A stretch of 64,000 bases of DNA, taken from positions 147,005,074 through 147,069,073 of the forward strand of contig OX336391.1 in the NCBI GenBank assembly GCA_946902985.2. The letters run 5' to 3'. This DNA is from Meconema thalassinum. Lineage: Eukaryota; Arthropoda; Insecta; Orthoptera; Tettigoniidae. Of this stretch, positions 11,471-21,799 are shown one piece after another (position 1 is the first letter of the stretch; every line of letters begins with the position of its first letter). Both the position numbers and the translations under genes were made by a program. The notes under the pieces are model-generated. The model did not search any database. It was given only the letters and a program-made list of their open reading frames with translations, and had not been told where the DNA came from.

Positions 11471-13797
11471 AGCCCAGTCAAATTAGAATTTTTCGAGGAA
11501 TTAATTTCCAGAAAGCTGGAAATCATTTAATACCTTCGTTTGGTCCTTAATGCGTGTAATCCGAGTTTGCACCATCCCAGGAGGTGTGCATAACTTTTGG
11601 GACCCACATAACCTCAAAATATGTCCTCTTTTTTAGTTTTTTTGCTTGTAGTTCGAGAACGGTAAGTCGGACGGAAAATATCAATCAGTTCAATATTAAA
11701 TAAGGTTAAATTTTGCGTCGAATGAACAGCTAAAGCTTGAAATTTGGTTCATTCGTACAATCATAATTAAAAGTTCAAAACTGGGAAAATTTCTCATTTA
11801 GGTGCAAACTTACATTTTGTGACTTTCCAAGACCAGATATCTTTGAAACAGATTCTCCTGTTGAAAAACGCATATAATAAAAGTTGTAGAGTTTTAGAGA
11901 GTAAAATTTCACGTTATATAGACAATTTTGATAAGTCCTTATAATTTCAAATGACCAGTTAACTAATTTAATCACTACTATAATAATATTTAATTCAATT
12001 CCAAAAATAGCGACTCTTTCCAAAAAAAAGGCATGTTCATGTTATGACATAATGATGTAAGTACGAAAAATCAATCCACCTACTCTGATCACTGCTAGGA
12101 ACATTTCAATTCAAATTTCTAACATATACGCAAATCAGAAAACTAGTTATATAAATGTACACACTCTGAGTAGTGACTCGGAGTAGTACGAATGAAAAAC
12201 ATTTTAATTACAGCAAAGTTGTATATTGACATTCTTTAATTAGTAACCATTGTTAATATTAATTAATAAAGTAATAGGAACATTTAAAATTGACATTAAA
12301 TTGATAAAATATGAATAGAAACATGTTATAGAAATCAATAGTCATGCAGCATAAAATAAGGCATCATTCATGCTCGCATTTTCTTAGATGTCGATGGCCC
12401 TTCATCTACAAAGCTCTCAAGCTGGGATGGCATTTCGAGCCCCTGTTCATCGAAATCATCTGCAAAGAGACTGTCCTCACCAATTTCTGCTTCTGCGGTG
12501 ATCGGCATGTGAAACACACTCATCCTCGAATGGAGCTGAATTCGAGCAGGACTGGCCGTGGCAGTTGAGGCAAATTGATGAACATTTCATACCAACTTTC
12601 CGGAAGCTGCAACTACATCCGCAGGACACTGTGTTGAGGATTTCCTTGAGCTGGATCCTTGGTATTCATGATGGGGAGCAGGCCACGGTCCGTACTCTTC
12701 CAACCCCAGCTGAGAGGCTCCTTTGGTCTATCATACCAGCCCTGGATTTGATGGTAGACACGCAGAATATGTTGGGTGGCAGCTGAGTTTGTTGGTGGTA
12801 GAGAGGCCAGATTGAAAGCTGGCTTTATGAGGGATTTTGAGAATATCTCGTGGCGGATTTGGTCCAAGGAGGTTGAAACTTGACATTTCTGAAGTCTTTG
12901 CCAATAACCTTAGCAATACAATGAATCCCTTTTTTTTAACGCTTTATGGCAGTCAATTTTCACATCGCCAATTACTCCTGTGCTAATGGACATCACAAAT
13001 TGTCCAGTTGGAATGGGATAGTGAGATGAAAACCAGTCAAGAAGGATCGCAACGTCTGCATCGTCCCTCTGTACCCTTGAAAACCAAGCGTCGACGTGCT
13101 GCTCTGAAGTACCATACGTCACGCCACAAAAGCCTTCCACTTGTACCTCAATTTCCATGATGATGGTAGGTATTGTGGCAACCAAAGTCACCAGAGTACT
13201 GTCCGTTATGCCTCGTCCATGAGTCAGCCCACCTTGGGCTTTCAGAGACCTCATTACCACTTGCTGAATCGTCTGATCAGTGAATACACCAGACCAAAAC
13301 TTGTCAGACCTTCTGATGAAAAATCAGCTGTTTCGTACATTTTGGTCGAGTAGGTATAACAACATTGTATGAAACAGCTGATTTTATTTTCACGATTTCA
13401 GAGTTCAATAGGAGTACCTATTCCGAAGATATGTGGTCTTGGAAAGTCGCAAAATGTAAGTTTGCATCTAAATGAGAAATTTTCCTAGTTTTGAACGTTT
13501 GATTATGACTGTACCAATGAACCACATTTCAAGTTTTAGATGTTCATTCGACGCAGAATATAATCATCTTTAATATTGAACTGATTGATATTTTCCGTTC
13601 TCGAAAACGAGAAAAAATGGAAAAAAAATGAGGGAAAATTTTGAGGTTATGTGGGTCCCAAACGTTATGCCCACCTCCTGGGATGGTGAAAACTAGGATT
13701 ACACGCACTTAGGACCAAACGAGGGTATTAAAACGACTTACAGCTTTCTGGAAATTAATTCCTCAAAACACTTTTTTGGATCTAATTTGACTGGCCT
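11471..13797. mobile_element. Degenerate DNA transposon with long inverted repeats
   Basis: The outer ends are inverted copies: AGCCCAGTCAAATTAG at 11471-11486 and CTAATTTGACTGGCC at about 13782-13796. Homology continues inwards for about 450-600 bp on each side, for example GAGGAATTAATTTCC, GACCCACATAACCTCAAAAT, and the CTTTCCAAGACCAGATATC / GATATGTGGTCTTGGAAAG pair. A possible TTA target duplication flanks both ends. The interior carries a broken minus-strand ORF (12360-13260). Superfamily is not assigned. Confidence 0.7.
12360..13260 (-). pseudogene. Broken transposon ORF with CXC-like cysteine-rich tail
   Basis: Three minus-strand pieces read as one degraded protein. At 13260-12910 the frame contains GLTHGRGITDS and SEQHVDAW followed by an STGVIGD-like segment. 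At 12867-12613 it contains SLPPTNSAATQHILRVY and GWGWK. Just beyond, in another frame (about 12610-12540), is a Cys cluster (KCSSICLNCHGQSC), followed by an acidic C-terminus ending near 12360. The order and phrases match a dispersed arthropod repeat ORF I know from memory, which ends in a tesmin-like CXC cysteine cluster. Several frame changes make it non-functional. It lies between the inverted repeats of the element above. Confidence 0.55.
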
Positions 13798-14131
13798 ATT
13801 AAGTCATTCAAACAATTTGATCCAAAACCCACTTAAGGCAAATCGATATTCTTGAATTCCATTCGTGGTTTAATATTGATTCCTGCACCACATGGAATGA
13901 TATTTGTAATTTAATTTTGGAGGGAGAAGCTAGTTTAACAATGAAAAGCCGTTGAAACAGTTACTGTGACTCTCAACAGTAACTCTCAATTATTGGGCGA
14001 AGGAAACAAGGCGGGATCTGAATGAGATGAGCATGGGAGAAAACATAATGAAAAGCCAAAAAAAAAAAAAAAAAACTTCAGAACCTCTGTAAATAAGCGC
14101 ACATTTAAGTTAAAATCTAGGAGTATACCTG
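13798..14131. other. Unassigned, with A18 tract
   Basis: A poly(A) run lies at about 14059-14077. Nothing else is recognised. Confidence 0.4.
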
Positions 14132-14215
14132 AGGGCCATGTTCCACGAATGAACTTTGCAACTTTTCACCTTGCACTTTGCACTTTTCAGTTCAGATTTT
14201 GTTCCACCATCACTT
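14132..14215 (+). repeat. Left terminal inverted repeat of Harbinger-like element
   Basis: Pairs with 28274-28190 on the opposite strand. Shared words are TGAACTTTGCAAC, CACTTTTCA and TTGTTCCAC-like. The interior of both arms is rich in CACTTTGCACTTTT-like repeats. Confidence 0.65.
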
Positions 14216-14432
14216 TTCATATTTGTCTTGCAAAGTGAAAAGTGAAAAGTTAGGAATCTTTTCACTTTTGAAGACTGTTATGTTCCTACATTGGTGCAGA
14301 AATGCAAAGTGCAAAGGAATGAAGAGAAAAGTTTTCAGAAAGCATTGCAAAGAGACGATTCCCTTTTCAGCTGTCAATAAATAAGTCTCTACACTAGTTT
14401 CTCGGCGCAGAATTTGGTTTAGTGTTATAAAT

Positions 14433-14726
14433 ATGTTACAACGAGAGCTTTTGTTATCATCAAGTGAGAATAGTGATGAAGGATCCAACAAGAGGACGTA
14501 CAAAGACAGGTTGAATTTTCATAACCTCACTTTGACGGAATTTCGTGAGTGTTTTCGTATTACCCCAATACAAGCTGACTATATTCTTGAAATAATTGGC
14601 CATTTATTGAAACCTGCAACAAAACGAAGTCGATCTCTTTCCGAAAAAGAACAAATTCTTCTATGCTCATTGGTTAGGAAATGCTGCCCAGCAGGTTATA
14701 GCAGCAATGCATGGGACATCAGTTAG
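14433..14726 (+). pseudogene. PIF/Harbinger transposase N-terminal fragment
   Basis: The 97-codon frame has a segment (FRECFRITPIQADYILEIIG, then the SLSEKEQILLCSL region) that matches the region upstream of the DDE core in HARBI1-like nucleases: a helix pair before the conserved Leu/Trp-rich block. After about residue 82 the expected family continuation (HWLGNAAQ, then IAAMHG) is present in a different frame, so a one-base frameshift has occurred near 14665-14675. The frame then runs into unrelated repeat sequence at 14727. The DDE residues are absent from this fragment. Confidence 0.6.
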
Positions 14727-14960
14727 TTATAGTTAGTTAGTTAGTTATTGTTGTTTTAAGGGGCGGAACTACGAGGTCATCTGCCCCCATGGGATCAAAA
14801 TCAACTATTTGCAGAAATGTTACTAAAGTCCTTAAGTTCACCACGAAAAATAAAGCATTACATCATGGAGTATTATACAGTGTGTTCATGGAATAATCAT
14901 GACCGGATCATTCCTACGCAAAGACTTTTCACTTTGCAAAGAAATTGAAAAGTAATATAT
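14727..14960. other. Repeat scrap and Harbinger interior
   Basis: A TAGTTAGTTAGTTAG run (14725-14743) precedes ATTGTTGTTTTAAGGGGC (14741-14765), which also begins the repeat at 60858 and, inverted, the fragment at 57061. The remainder up to 14960 resembles the terminal region of the Harbinger-like element (CACTTTGCAAAGAAATTG). Confidence 0.5.
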
Positions 14961-17289
14961 TGAACCCTTGCAAAGAAGCATATGAGACTCAGATTCGGGG
15001 CGTAACAGGTCATATTCGTAAGTTGCTGACAGGGCGCTTCATTAACTTGCAGGGTATCATATAACAAAATAACATGCAGGAAAGAGTGAAGCCAGGGTTA
15101 AAACAACTGAATTTAATAACAAATCACCATATTTACACATAAACAATTAACAACAAAAACTCCCAATTGACTCCCGCTTAATAAAATGCCAAAAACTTAG
15201 GCGATATCTCTGGAGAGATTAATTACCTGGACCAAGCGTCCTTAAATAAAAGATGCAAAAGTGACCATATAAGTGCGTACGCCGTTTCTACATGCATCAC
15301 GATGTGTACTTTGAATGCGTGATTCGTTATCATCCAGAATGACCCTTCAAACAACGAATCCGCATTTCCTAGAGCTAGACCGACACAAGGGAACACAACT
15401 ACAATACTTAAATTAAACCGACACTTCCTAAATCTACTATAAACAAACACAAAATTTCCGTGTGAAATTGGACTTGAATTGCCGTAGCAACATTTACTGC
15501 CTAAAAACTTAGGACTTCTCATACAAATCAACACAAGTACATTAACACGTGACCAATAGAAAAATACTCAAATGACCGCTGTCAAACTTTACAAATACTC
15601 TACCACTACACCACACGGGTGTGACAAACAAAATTACATGAAATCGAGTCATCAACAAAGCAATAGGCAAACAGCCAACATTTACGTTAATCACAATATT
15701 CTTATCCATACAAGGTACAACAATCCGTTACACACATGGCGAACTCCCCAATTAATTATGGCTTAAAATTAGCCATCACAATGAACAGGTTTGCTACATG
15801 AAAGCTTACAGGGTTCAGTCGGACAAATAGGACTGCCTATCAAAATAAGTCACAGGCAAAACGGGCGGTTTGTGGAACTCTGCATGTCTGTCAACCCACG
15901 TGTCAATAACCTCGACCTCCCAGAACATGGGGTCGAACCTCGAAGAAATGTGCCCCAAAGCACAATAATACGTGTGTGTCAGAAAAACATATGGACAAGA
16001 ATCAGCAGTCTCCCAAGAGCACTCTGTCTTTCCATCTAAAATACAACAGCAGCAAAAATATATATAAGGGCGGTAGGACAACTACCCCCTCCTCACGTAG
16101 AATCAACACACACAAGACACATCAACACACACTTAATCACACGTATGGGTTGTGACAGACCCTGAAATAAAGACACAAATAATATCCACATGCTGGCGCC
16201 ATCGTTCTATGCCGTGACTAGTCACCTGAAAAGGACTCAAGAAAAATCTATCAAAATTAGAACGAAGGTGTTCTACAATTACTTTTAAGTTGGTGCACTC
16301 GGCTACCCTAACATGAATAATAACCTGTTCAGCAAAATGTTTTACAATCATTTCCTCCCATTCCTATTTCAAATATTAACGTTAATAAAGCACCATTTAT
16401 CGAATGTAACGGGTTCCGCAATTGCAAGGATAAAAATCACGCACGCACGCCGCGTACATTACACATGACTCAAGAAAAAAAATCAAAATATCAACAAACA
16501 CTTTGGCCACGCGCCAACGGACATTTAAACATATAGTGTCGGTACAAGAAAAACAGCTATAAAACAAGAAAGAAAAACATGACTATTTACAAAGTTCCCC
16601 GGCCAAATCTAACTACATAATTGAAATAATCCAATTTTAGTACATCACCGCTTCTGCATGTAGGACTAAGGACATCCTCCTCAACCCATTGCCCTATGGA
16701 CAATTTAGCACTCCATAGTAGTCGTCTGCGTTGATTTCTTGAAGCTCATCCCAACTTCAAACCACGTGCTGATCATCTTGGTCTCGACTCCTTGGCAGAA
16801 AAGTTCAATGTTAAATATTTGCCTATCTATAATCGCTTGCAGGCTACTCAGTTCACCCACAATTGTCCTACTGCGATTAATAGCGAAGACTGGCCCTAAT
16901 TATATCGCACATACGCACTATAAAAACACACATACAATACACACAATTTATACATAAAATATACATCTCGAGTCCGCGCCACTGGCTCGTTAACAAGTTC
17001 AAAATCCTGGCTGCACTCGCAGTCGCTATCTCGTCCGGTATTTCCGTCCCGTCTTGTGGACTTCGGTTCTGGTAAGCGCTAATTAGGGTGATACGATACT
17101 TCCCCCTTAAAGTTGAAATCGTCGTCTTTAAAAGAATGTTACAGTTTATCACGCGCTGGCGTGAAATATTTAGATCACACAACTTAGTTGATTTTAGAAC
17201 AAAATGTATAATAGCTTTTAAAATTCGATACTGCAAACGCTGCGACTTTAGCTTCCCAGAGCTCAGAAAATAAATTAGCTTCACTGATT

Positions 17290-17600
17290 TTAGAGCGTAA
17301 AAATCACATTTTTGAACTGGCGTGGAGTATACCTCTGAAGGCTCCACACAATAAGACTTAGATAAATTCGAGCGTCAAAATCACACTTCAAACTGGCGTG
17401 GAGTATGCCTCTGAAGGCTCCACAAGAATAGTACTCCGATAAATTCGAGCGTCAAAATCACACTTCAAACTGGCGTGGAGTATGCCTCTGAAGGCTCCAC
17501 AAGAATAGTACTTAGATTGGCGTCAAAAATCACACTTCAAACTGGCGTGGAGTATGCCTCTGAAGGCTCCACAAGAATAGTACTCAGATTGGCGTCAGGC
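17290..17600. repeat. Four tandem 72-77 bp hairpin units in 3' LTR
   Basis: CTGGCGTGGAGTATGCC recurs starting at about 17317, 17393, 17470 and 17542 (spacings 76, 77 and 72). Each unit contains GTGGA....GCCTCTGAAGGCTCCAC, which can fold into a stem with GTGGA/TCCAC and GCCT/AGGC pairing. The same block is at 27357-27667 in the other LTR. Role unknown; RNA structure or protein binding is possible. Confidence 0.85.
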
Positions 17601-17762
17601 CAGACTATTTATGAGAAACTGACAAGGGCGGAGGAGTGGGGCAGAGTCGGATAAAAACTTCCAGAGTTTTTGTCTCACAAAGATGGGGCTAGTGTCATTC
17701 TTCTCCAAATAAATCCAACGTCTCAAATTACTCGAGCGGAGATTAATCCGTTCGGCGGTTCC

Positions 17763-17990
17763 TTAGATATACACTTCCGCGCGCTTTTTACTACTGACGC
17801 CGTCCACCTCGTGGTCACGGCTTGGTCTCTTGCGATTGGCTGATTCAATCGTATGTTCGTTGAGAGGACCTCGTGATTCTTCCTTTATGTCTCCAATTTT
17901 GGTACAGTAGTTGCACAATTTGGCCTTGAACTCGACTAATTCTGGCCGTCCCCCAGGAATAGCTACCAACTCAGCTTCTGTTGCAATCAT
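17763..17990 (-). CDS. LTR-internal open frame, 75 codons
   Basis: An ATG-started frame near the U3 start of the LTR. The product has a CNYC pair near residue 26 and a basic C-terminal third (NRKRPSRDHE, SSKKRAE). It is present identically at 27830-28057. It matches no family I know. With LTRs this young, identity between the copies says nothing about selection. Confidence 0.2.
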   Translation of the reverse strand: MIATEAELVAIPGGRPELVEFKAKLCNYCTKIGDIKEESRGPLNEHTIESANRKRPSRDHEVDGVSSKKRAEVYI

Positions 17991-18104
17991 TACGAAATGC
18001 TGGCCTCCCTAATATCCAAGTCGACTTCCTTATGTGCTGCCTGGGCCGTAGTAATAATAATAATAAATATGAATACTTATTTATCGAAGATCAATAAGGG
18101 TTCA

Positions 18105-18438
18105 TTTATCCTCAGCAAGGTTTTGAAATTCGAAACAATTTATTGGTTTGGATTTCAAAACAAAATCCACTGTAGTAACAACACATCTCTTTAAATCTCA
18201 CTCAGCTGCTCGAGTGTATGCCCCTTTGACTCAATTAGTGTGCTCCCTTCTCGCTGGAATGTCATTCATATTTTCTCTAGGTCTCCCCCTTCTCCTCACG
18301 TAGTTGCCACTCCCGTCGTCTCAGCTGCTCGTTGTTTACAAACAAAGTGCGTACTCACGCGCTCCCCGTGGATTTGAGTGTTTGCTTTCAAAAAAATATA
18401 AATTTTTGGCAATACAGATTCTGCACATATCATCTTTC
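18105..18438. other. Gypsy 3' untranslated segment
   Basis: Lies between the pol stop and the 3' LTR. The minus strand beside the LTR reads GAGGATAAA, a weak purine tract. A much stronger purine run (GAGGAGAAGGGGGAGA) lies about 180 bp further in, at 18281-18297. No env ORF is present. Confidence 0.7.
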
Positions 18439-19350
18439 CTAATCATCAAATGGTTCCCTTCTGTAGTACGGTTTCAAATTGGCGCTATTAAAAACAGATT
18501 TTGCACCAGTGCTCACTTCTTCTAATCTGTAGGCATTGTTACCCAGATTCTTAATTACCTGGAACGGGCCAATGAATTTTGGACAGAACTTGGCGAAGAC
18601 TTTGTTCTTAGGGTCGGAGATTGGTGGTCTACGAACCAGCACTAATTCTTGTTCTTGTAACTCTCGGTGAAACTTCTTTCCTCGGTACCGTCTCAGCCTT
18701 CGGTCCGCTTGGTTCCTCATGTGCTCTCTCGTTCGCTGGATTCGCAAATCATGCGCTAATAATGGATCCCTTGGGCAAGGAATGATCTTGTCCCAAGTTC
18801 TTTCCGGCAATCTGTTGTGGTGTACAATCAGTGGGACTTGACCCGTCGACTCGTGCTTAGTAGTGTTCATGCACATCTCAATTTCCCCTACTTTGTCTAC
18901 CCATTTATTGTGTTCGTTAGGAATCATTACTCTGTAGTATTTAGCGACACAGCGAATTGTTCTTTCGCTCGGATTTCCACAAGGATGACGAATACTTGAA
19001 AATATGTGTTTGATTCCTAGGCTCTCCAAACCTTGCCTAAAAACATTGCTTGTGAAATAGGTACCGTGATCTGATAGAATGGATTCCGGCTTCCCAAGCA
19101 TCGGATTGACTTTGTTCTTAATTCGACTAAGGACTTGTCTTGATGTCGTCTTCTGAATAGGACATAGCACGACCATCTTCGAAAATACATCGACACATAC
19201 CAAGAAGAATGGATTCCGGCTTCCCAAGCATCGGATTGACTTTGTTCTTAATTCGACTAAGGACTTGTCTTGATGTCGTCTTCTGAATAGGACATAGCAC
19301 GACCATCTTCGAAAATACATCGACACATACCAAGAGGTGTCGGCATCCAC
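18439..19350 (-). pseudogene. pol: Gypsy pol, 3' part: integrase core and C-terminus
   Basis: This frame holds the rest of the integrase that is out of frame with 19127-21799. The second catalytic Asp is in SDHGTYF (about residue 93) and the Glu in NPSERTI (about residue 128). A C-terminal GPF-type region follows (FIGPFQVIKNLGNNAYRLE), then the stop at 18439. The first about 85 residues come from the duplicated 130-bp segment, so they are an artefact of the break. The product would insert element DNA into the host genome if intact. Confidence 0.9.
19076..19335. repeat. Exact 130-bp tandem duplication inside integrase
   Basis: 19076-19205 is repeated base for base at 19206-19335. 130 is not a multiple of three, so it shifts the pol frame between the first and second catalytic Asp of integrase. 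The perfect identity shows it is very recent, or an assembly error. Confidence 0.95.
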
Positions 19351-21799
19351 GCTTTCCTTTTACTAAAGGACCAAAGCAATCAATCGCGAGCATCTCGCAT
19401 GGTTTCTGCGGTAATAGTGGTCTTGGAGGTTGTTTCAGAATAAAGTTGTTCGGCTTTGTGCGCTGACAAGCGTCACACGTTCTAATTACTTCGACAATGG
19501 TGAATCTCATCTTGGGCCAAGTAAAGGTCTCCCCTATCGTAGCTTCAGTCTTATCCGTGCCGATATGTGCTAGGCTCTCGTGAACATGCCAAGTTAATCC
19601 CCTCTGTAGTGATGCTGGAACTAAGATCCGCAGTTTAGTATGATGCTCATCCACGTACTTATGTAACAAGTTATTCAAGTAGTGAAATCTCGCTTGTTTA
19701 GCACTGGCTTCCCGGTACTCCGGTGAATTTGGTTGTAACTCCTTCCTATAGAATTTTATCATCATCATCATCCATGGGTCAGCTTCTTGCTCCTTCCGAA
19801 TATCCTTCAATCTCGCCAAAAACTCACGAGCCTTAGGTGTCAAGGTAATATTGTGAACTTCCGCTGTTACTTCGTTTCCGTCCTCAGGGTTTCTACTCAA
19901 GGCATCTGGTATGACGTTCAATTTCCCAGGACAATGCTCTATTGTGATGTCAAACTGCTGTATGTCGATGGACCAGCGCGTAACTCTCTCACTTGCTATT
20001 GTTGTCTTAAATAAAAATGTCAGTGCATGGTGGTCGGTTCTAACAATGATGGAATAACCATAGATCATCTTGCGCCACTGTTGGAGAGAATATAGAATTG
20101 CTAGTAGCTCAAGTTCCGTAACTGTGTAGTTCCTCTCATGTTTCCGTAATTTACGACTCGTAAATGCCAAATAGGATTTCTTCTTGGGTTCTTCAGCGTC
20201 CTCTTGGTACAGCATAGCACCAATCCCAATTAACGAAGCATCTGCTTGAATGATAAATTGTTTCTCAAAATCCGTATATCCAAGTTTCACACAGTTTTCC
20301 AATAAATCCTTCGTTGCTTTAAAAGACCTGTCGCACTCCTCGTTCCACGACCATCGATTCGCTTTCTTCAACATCTCCTGCATAGGCGCTACTGTTTCTG
20401 TGTAACCAGGGCAATTTTCTTTGAAGAAACCTGTCACTCCCAAAAATGCTCTAACATGTTTGACTTTGGTAGGTGTGGGAAATTTCTTAATGGCATCAAT
20501 CTTGGCTGGATTAGGCCGCACGCCCTCAACATCAATTATATGTCCCAGATATAAAATTTCGCTCTGGCAAAAATGTGACTTTTTTAAGTTGATCTTGAAG
20601 TTCATGGTTCTCAGGTTGTCCAGCAGTTTATTTAAATTTACCAAGTGTTCTTCCATTGTCTCAGAAGCGATTAATATGTCATCAACATATCTCGTGGTGA
20701 AGTTCTTGACCTCCTCAGTCAGATTTCTATCGAGTGCTCTAATGAGTGCACATCCCGCAGTTTTCACGCCAAAGGGCATTCGACACCAGATATAACTTTG
20801 ATTATCGAATAAAAATCCCGTCAACAGTTGGGATTTTTCTTCAAGTTCAAGATGGTGGAAACTATTCGTCAAATCAACACTTGAGTATATCTTCTTCCCG
20901 CGGAAGCCTTTCAAAACATCTTTGATCCTCGGTGCTTGGTCGTGCTCAACTAGCAGTTTGCTATTTAAAACTCGCGCGTCTAGGCATAGCCTAATTGATC
21001 CGTTTGGCTTGGTCACAGCCAATATTGCGTTCAGATAAGGAGTTGCAGCTTTCCTTATCATGCCAGAATCTAATAAGTTAGTAATAATATCCCTCACCTG
21101 AGAAAAATGCTTCTCTGGGATCGGGTACAATTTACTTTTAAATGGGGTCCAATCTGTTACCTGCATCGCATATTGAAAATTTAAAACTTTCCCAGGTACG
21201 GTGTCAAAGGCTCCTTTATGTAATCTTAAAATTTCTTCCAATCTTCTTCTATCAGATTCCCCTACGATGGCTTCCTTAAGTCGCTCCTGAAGTAGAATTT
21301 CGAATTTGGTTCCGCCCATTTCTTCTTCCGCCAAATGCACCCAAAGTTCCTGCGAAATATCTCGGCTGTCAATTTCTAGCACTGCTGTCTGGTTAACTTG
21401 CTCTCCCCTCAAGATCTTATATCCGGCCTCATTAGTGCATTCCTCAACAACCCAAGTATTGGCCTCTCTCTCCAGCGGATTCTCTTCCATATTTAAACCC
21501 ACATGATCCAATCCTTCTACTTGTTTGAAGCTTACAGTGTTGTTATGTAAATCAATTACAGCATGAAAATCGCAGATGAAGTTGGCTCCTAAAATTATAT
21601 TGTAGTTCATCTTTGGAATAACAATGAATGTTTGTGAAAAAGTATGGTTCAATATTTCCAGATCTAGAAATGCTTGCTGTTTACAATTCATAGTTTTGTC
21701 AGGAATGACACCTCTGACTTTCATTAGCGGTACCGGCATAATAGGAACAGTCTGTTTTCTTGCTATTTCTTTTATCAAAATTTCAGTGACTAAGCTCAC
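19127..21799 (-). CDS. pol: Gypsy pol: protease remainder, RT, RNase H, start of integrase
   Basis: The frame is the same as gag, directly after its TAG stop. Order: the rest of an aspartic protease (residues ~1-100, with an ILGANF segment); reverse transcriptase (~200-480) with the catalytic YVDDILIAS near residue 370; RNase H (~540-680) with QADAS, TELELLA and RTDHHAL; an HHCC zinc finger of integrase (~745-800, HVHESLAHIG...CDAC); and the first integrase Asp in AIDCFGP. The frame is cut after about residue 865 by the 130-bp duplication, which adds about 25 out-of-frame residues. The GTG after the stop is not a convincing start; expression presumably needs readthrough from gag. Confidence 0.93.
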   Translation of the reverse strand: MSLVTEILIKEIARKQTVPIMPVPLMKVRGVIPDKTMNCKQQAFLDLEILNHTFSQTFIVIPKMNYNIILGANFICDFHAVIDLHNNTVSFKQVEGLDHVGLNMEENPLEREANTWVVEECTNEAGYKILRGEQVNQTAVLEIDSRDISQELWVHLAEEEMGGTKFEILLQERLKEAIVGESDRRRLEEILRLHKGAFDTVPGKVLNFQYAMQVTDWTPFKSKLYPIPEKHFSQVRDIITNLLDSGMIRKAATPYLNAILAVTKPNGSIRLCLDARVLNSKLLVEHDQAPRIKDVLKGFRGKKIYSSVDLTNSFHHLELEEKSQLLTGFLFDNQSYIWCRMPFGVKTAGCALIRALDRNLTEEVKNFTTRYVDDILIASETMEEHLVNLNKLLDNLRTMNFKINLKKSHFCQSEILYLGHIIDVEGVRPNPAKIDAIKKFPTPTKVKHVRAFLGVTGFFKENCPGYTETVAPMQEMLKKANRWSWNEECDRSFKATKDLLENCVKLGYTDFEKQFIIQADASLIGIGAMLYQEDAEEPKKKSYLAFTSRKLRKHERNYTVTELELLAILYSLQQWRKMIYGYSIIVRTDHHALTFLFKTTIASERVTRWSIDIQQFDITIEHCPGKLNVIPDALSRNPEDGNEVTAEVHNITLTPKAREFLARLKDIRKEQEADPWMMMMIKFYRKELQPNSPEYREASAKQARFHYLNNLLHKYVDEHHTKLRILVPASLQRGLTWHVHESLAHIGTDKTEATIGETFTWPKMRFTIVEVIRTCDACQRTKPNNFILKQPPRPLLPQKPCEMLAIDCFGPLVKGKRGCRHLLVCVDVFSKMVVLCPIQKTTSRQVLSRIKNKVNPMLGKPESILLGMCRCIFEDGRAMSYSEDDIKTSP

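Larger units (their letters stand above)
14961..18104 (-). repeat. 3' LTR of gypsy element
   Basis: This LTR is 3144 bp, unusually long. The ends are a perfect 9-bp inverted pair, TGAACCCTT...AAGGGTTCA. It includes four tandem hairpin repeats (17290-17600) and several short open frames (75, 156, 88 and 103 codons on the minus strand) with no known domain. Its copy is at 25029-28171. Confidence 0.97.

Noticed and set aside
19787..20795. Plus-strand frames opposite gypsy RT
   Set aside because: Antisense shadows of a well-supported pol gene.
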